Positions 62,858-64,000 of a stretch of DNA of 64,000 nt are shown in pieces. The notes under the pieces are model-generated. The model was not told where the DNA came from, did no database searches, and saw nothing but the letters and a program-made list of their open reading frames with translations. How positions within the stretch are numbered: the stretch's first letter is position 1; every line of letters begins with the position of its first letter. The stretch lies in contig JAVSMS010000001.1 of assembly GCA_032027085.1 (NCBI GenBank), positions 3,945,730-4,009,729 on the forward strand, written 5' to 3'. The DNA comes from Pseudorhodoplanes sp. (GTDB lineage: Bacteria > Pseudomonadota > Alphaproteobacteria > Rhizobiales > Xanthobacteraceae). The translations under genes were made by a program, and so were the position numbers.

Positions 62858-64000
62858 TCACTCAACGATATCGACCGGCGCCACGGATCGCGGTGCAGCC
62901 GCGGCCGCCGATATCTCGTCCTCCACGGGCGGTGGAAGACGGTTGGGGGCAGACTCCTGCTCTCCGATTTCCGCAAGTTTCTCGCGCGCTTCCTCGGCTT
63001 TCCGCTGCTTATTCCACATGCTTTCGTAGAGACCTTTCCGGGCCAGCAACTGGCCATGCGTCCCACGCTCGGCGATCTCGCCCCGGTCGAGCACAATGAT
63101 CTCGTCGGCGCCGACAATGGTCGAGAGCCGGTGCGCGATCACCAGCGTGGTGCGGTTGCGCGAGACGCGCTCGAGTGCGTCCTGAATTTCCTTCTCAGTG
63201 TGGCTGTCGAGGGCGGAGGTCGCCTCGTCGAGCAGCAGAATCGGCGGCCCCTTCAGAATCGTGCGCGCAATGGCGACACGCTGTTTTTCGCCGCCCGACA
63301 ATTTCAGGCCGCGCTCGCCGACTTCGGTCTCGTAACCTTTCGGCGACAGCCGAATAAAGGTATCGATCTGCGCCAGCCGGGCCGCCTCCTCCACTTCTTG
63401 GTCGGTCGCTTCCCAGCGGCCGTAACGGATGTTGTAGCGGATGGTGTCGTTGAACAGCACGGTGTCCTGCGGCACCATGCCGATCGCGGCGCGCAACGAG
63501 GATTGCGTCACATCGCGGATATCCTGTCCGTCGATCAGGATGCGACCGCCCGTCACTTCATAGAAGCGGAACAGGAGCCGCGAGATCGTGGACTTGCCGG
63601 CGCCCGAGGGACCGACAATCGCCACCGTCTTGCCGGCCGGCACGTGCAGGCTGATGCCCTTGAGGATGGGCCGGTCCGGTTCGTAGGCGAATGACACATT
63701 CTCGAAACGGATATCGCCGGCGGCCACATGCAATGGTCTTGCACTCGGCTTGTCGTTGATCTCCGGATCGCGCGCGAGTATGGAGAACATGGTCTCGATA
63801 TCGGTGATAGCCTGCTTGATCTCACGATAGACCATGCCCATGAAATTCAGCGGCACATAAAGCTGGATCATCATCGCGTTGATCATGACAAAATCGCCGA
63901 CCGTGTTGGTCCCGGCCTTGATCCCATAGGCGCACATCACCATGGTGGCGGCGAGGCCGAACGTAAAGATCAGCGCCTGTCCGGCATTCAGCCAAGCGAG
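62858..64000 (-). CDS. ABC transporter ATP-binding/permease protein, Atm1-like (5' end outside the window)
   Basis: The C-terminal 380 residues are inside the window; the gene continues beyond base 64000 and its N-terminal membrane spans are not visible. The visible part starts in the membrane domain (LAWLNAGQALIFTFGLAATMV) and holds Walker A GPSGAGKST, signature LSGGEKQRVAIAR and Walker B ILLLDEATSALD. The segment GTNTVGDFVMINAMMIQLYVPLNFMGMVYREIKQA is typical of Atm1/ABCB7-type exporters, which move glutathione-related sulfur or metal conjugates. The C-terminal tail of about 50 residues is Ala/Glu/Pro-rich. Psd lies 50 bases downstream on the same strand. Confidence 0.88.
   Translation of the reverse strand, partial: LAWLNAGQALIFTFGLAATMVMCAYGIKAGTNTVGDFVMINAMMIQLYVPLNFMGMVYREIKQAITDIETMFSILARDPEINDKPSARPLHVAAGDIRFENVSFAYEPDRPILKGISLHVPAGKTVAIVGPSGAGKSTISRLLFRFYEVTGGRILIDGQDIRDVTQSSLRAAIGMVPQDTVLFNDTIRYNIRYGRWEATDQEVEEAARLAQIDTFIRLSPKGYETEVGERGLKLSGGEKQRVAIARTILKGPPILLLDEATSALDSHTEKEIQDALERVSRNRTTLVIAHRLSTIVGADEIIVLDRGEIAERGTHGQLLARKGLYESMWNKQRKAEEAREKLAEIGEQESAPNRLPPPVEDEISAAAAAPRSVAPVDIVE

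Overview
The window is about 64 kb of GC-rich, densely coding, single-copy-looking chromosomal DNA. Its gene content points to an alphaproteobacterium of the order Hyphomicrobiales (Rhizobiales), probably near the Nitrobacteraceae/Xanthobacteraceae. The main reason is the complete lipid A very-long-chain fatty acid (VLCFA) cluster (acpXL-fabZ-fabF2-fabF1-adh-lpxXL) at 41.1-46.7 kb. Supporting signs are small protein families common in that order (DUF930, DUF2259, DUF4168, a DUF6867-like gene behind livF) and short dispersed palindromes between genes. The lineage is inferred. No rRNA, tRNA, CRISPR array, transposase, integrase or phage gene was seen.

Layout. 0-8.4 kb: a minus-strand cox-type cluster of molybdenum hydroxylase genes (deacetylase, coxG, coxS, coxL, coxM, then coxD, coxE and two XdhC/CoxF-like genes), with one VOC-fold gene inserted on the opposite strand. 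The large subunit has AYRGAGR, so it is a form II (CODH-like) enzyme and not a proven CO dehydrogenase. 8.5-11.1 kb: pcaB-pcaD-pcaC of the beta-ketoadipate pathway. 11.1-13.9 kb: membrane protein, AraC regulator, a tiny Gln/Gly-rich protein and a sterol-desaturase-type di-iron enzyme. 14.1-19.7 kb: a full branched-chain amino acid ABC transporter (livHMGF, a small membrane gene, livK, terminator). 19.65-20.77 kb: a 1.1-kb noncoding block rich in hairpins. 20.8-28 kb: Mg2+ P-type ATPase, CcdA, P1 peptidase, KTSC protein, D-amino-acid dehydrogenase-like oxidoreductase and a BASS-like transporter. 28.2-33.3 kb: rpe, a PH-like membrane protein, a decayed copy of part of rpe, secreted proteins of unknown function and purB. 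33.3-40.8 kb: mostly small secreted or membrane proteins (DUF4168, AprI/Inh-like inhibitor, RlpA-like, alpha/beta hydrolases, ICMT-like methyltransferase). 41.1-46.7 kb: the VLCFA/lipid A cluster. 46.8-53.6 kb: polyamine-binding protein, rhodanese, Kup, MotB/MotA and mmsA. 53.7-57 kb: a YncE-like beta-propeller divergent from a cupredoxin/membrane-protein pair. 57-60.6 kb: GST and a TRAP transporter. 60.7-64 kb: UreE-like protein, pssA, psd and a truncated ABC exporter.

How the genes fit together. The most coherent system is the VLCFA cluster: a special acyl carrier protein carries the chain, a dehydratase and two ketosynthase-like proteins extend it, an MDR-family reductase may reduce the enoyl step, and LpxXL transfers the product to lipid A. 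Residue by residue, FabF1 keeps the Cys-His-His triad while FabF2 has lost all three residues. The pair therefore looks like the KS-alpha/KS-beta (chain-length-factor) heterodimers of type II polyketide synthases. A 140-bp inverted-repeat element sits directly against the ribosome binding site of lpxXL. PssA and Psd form a complete phosphatidylserine-to-phosphatidylethanolamine branch. PcaB, PcaD and PcaC form three consecutive steps of protocatechuate breakdown, but the ring-cleaving dioxygenase is not here.
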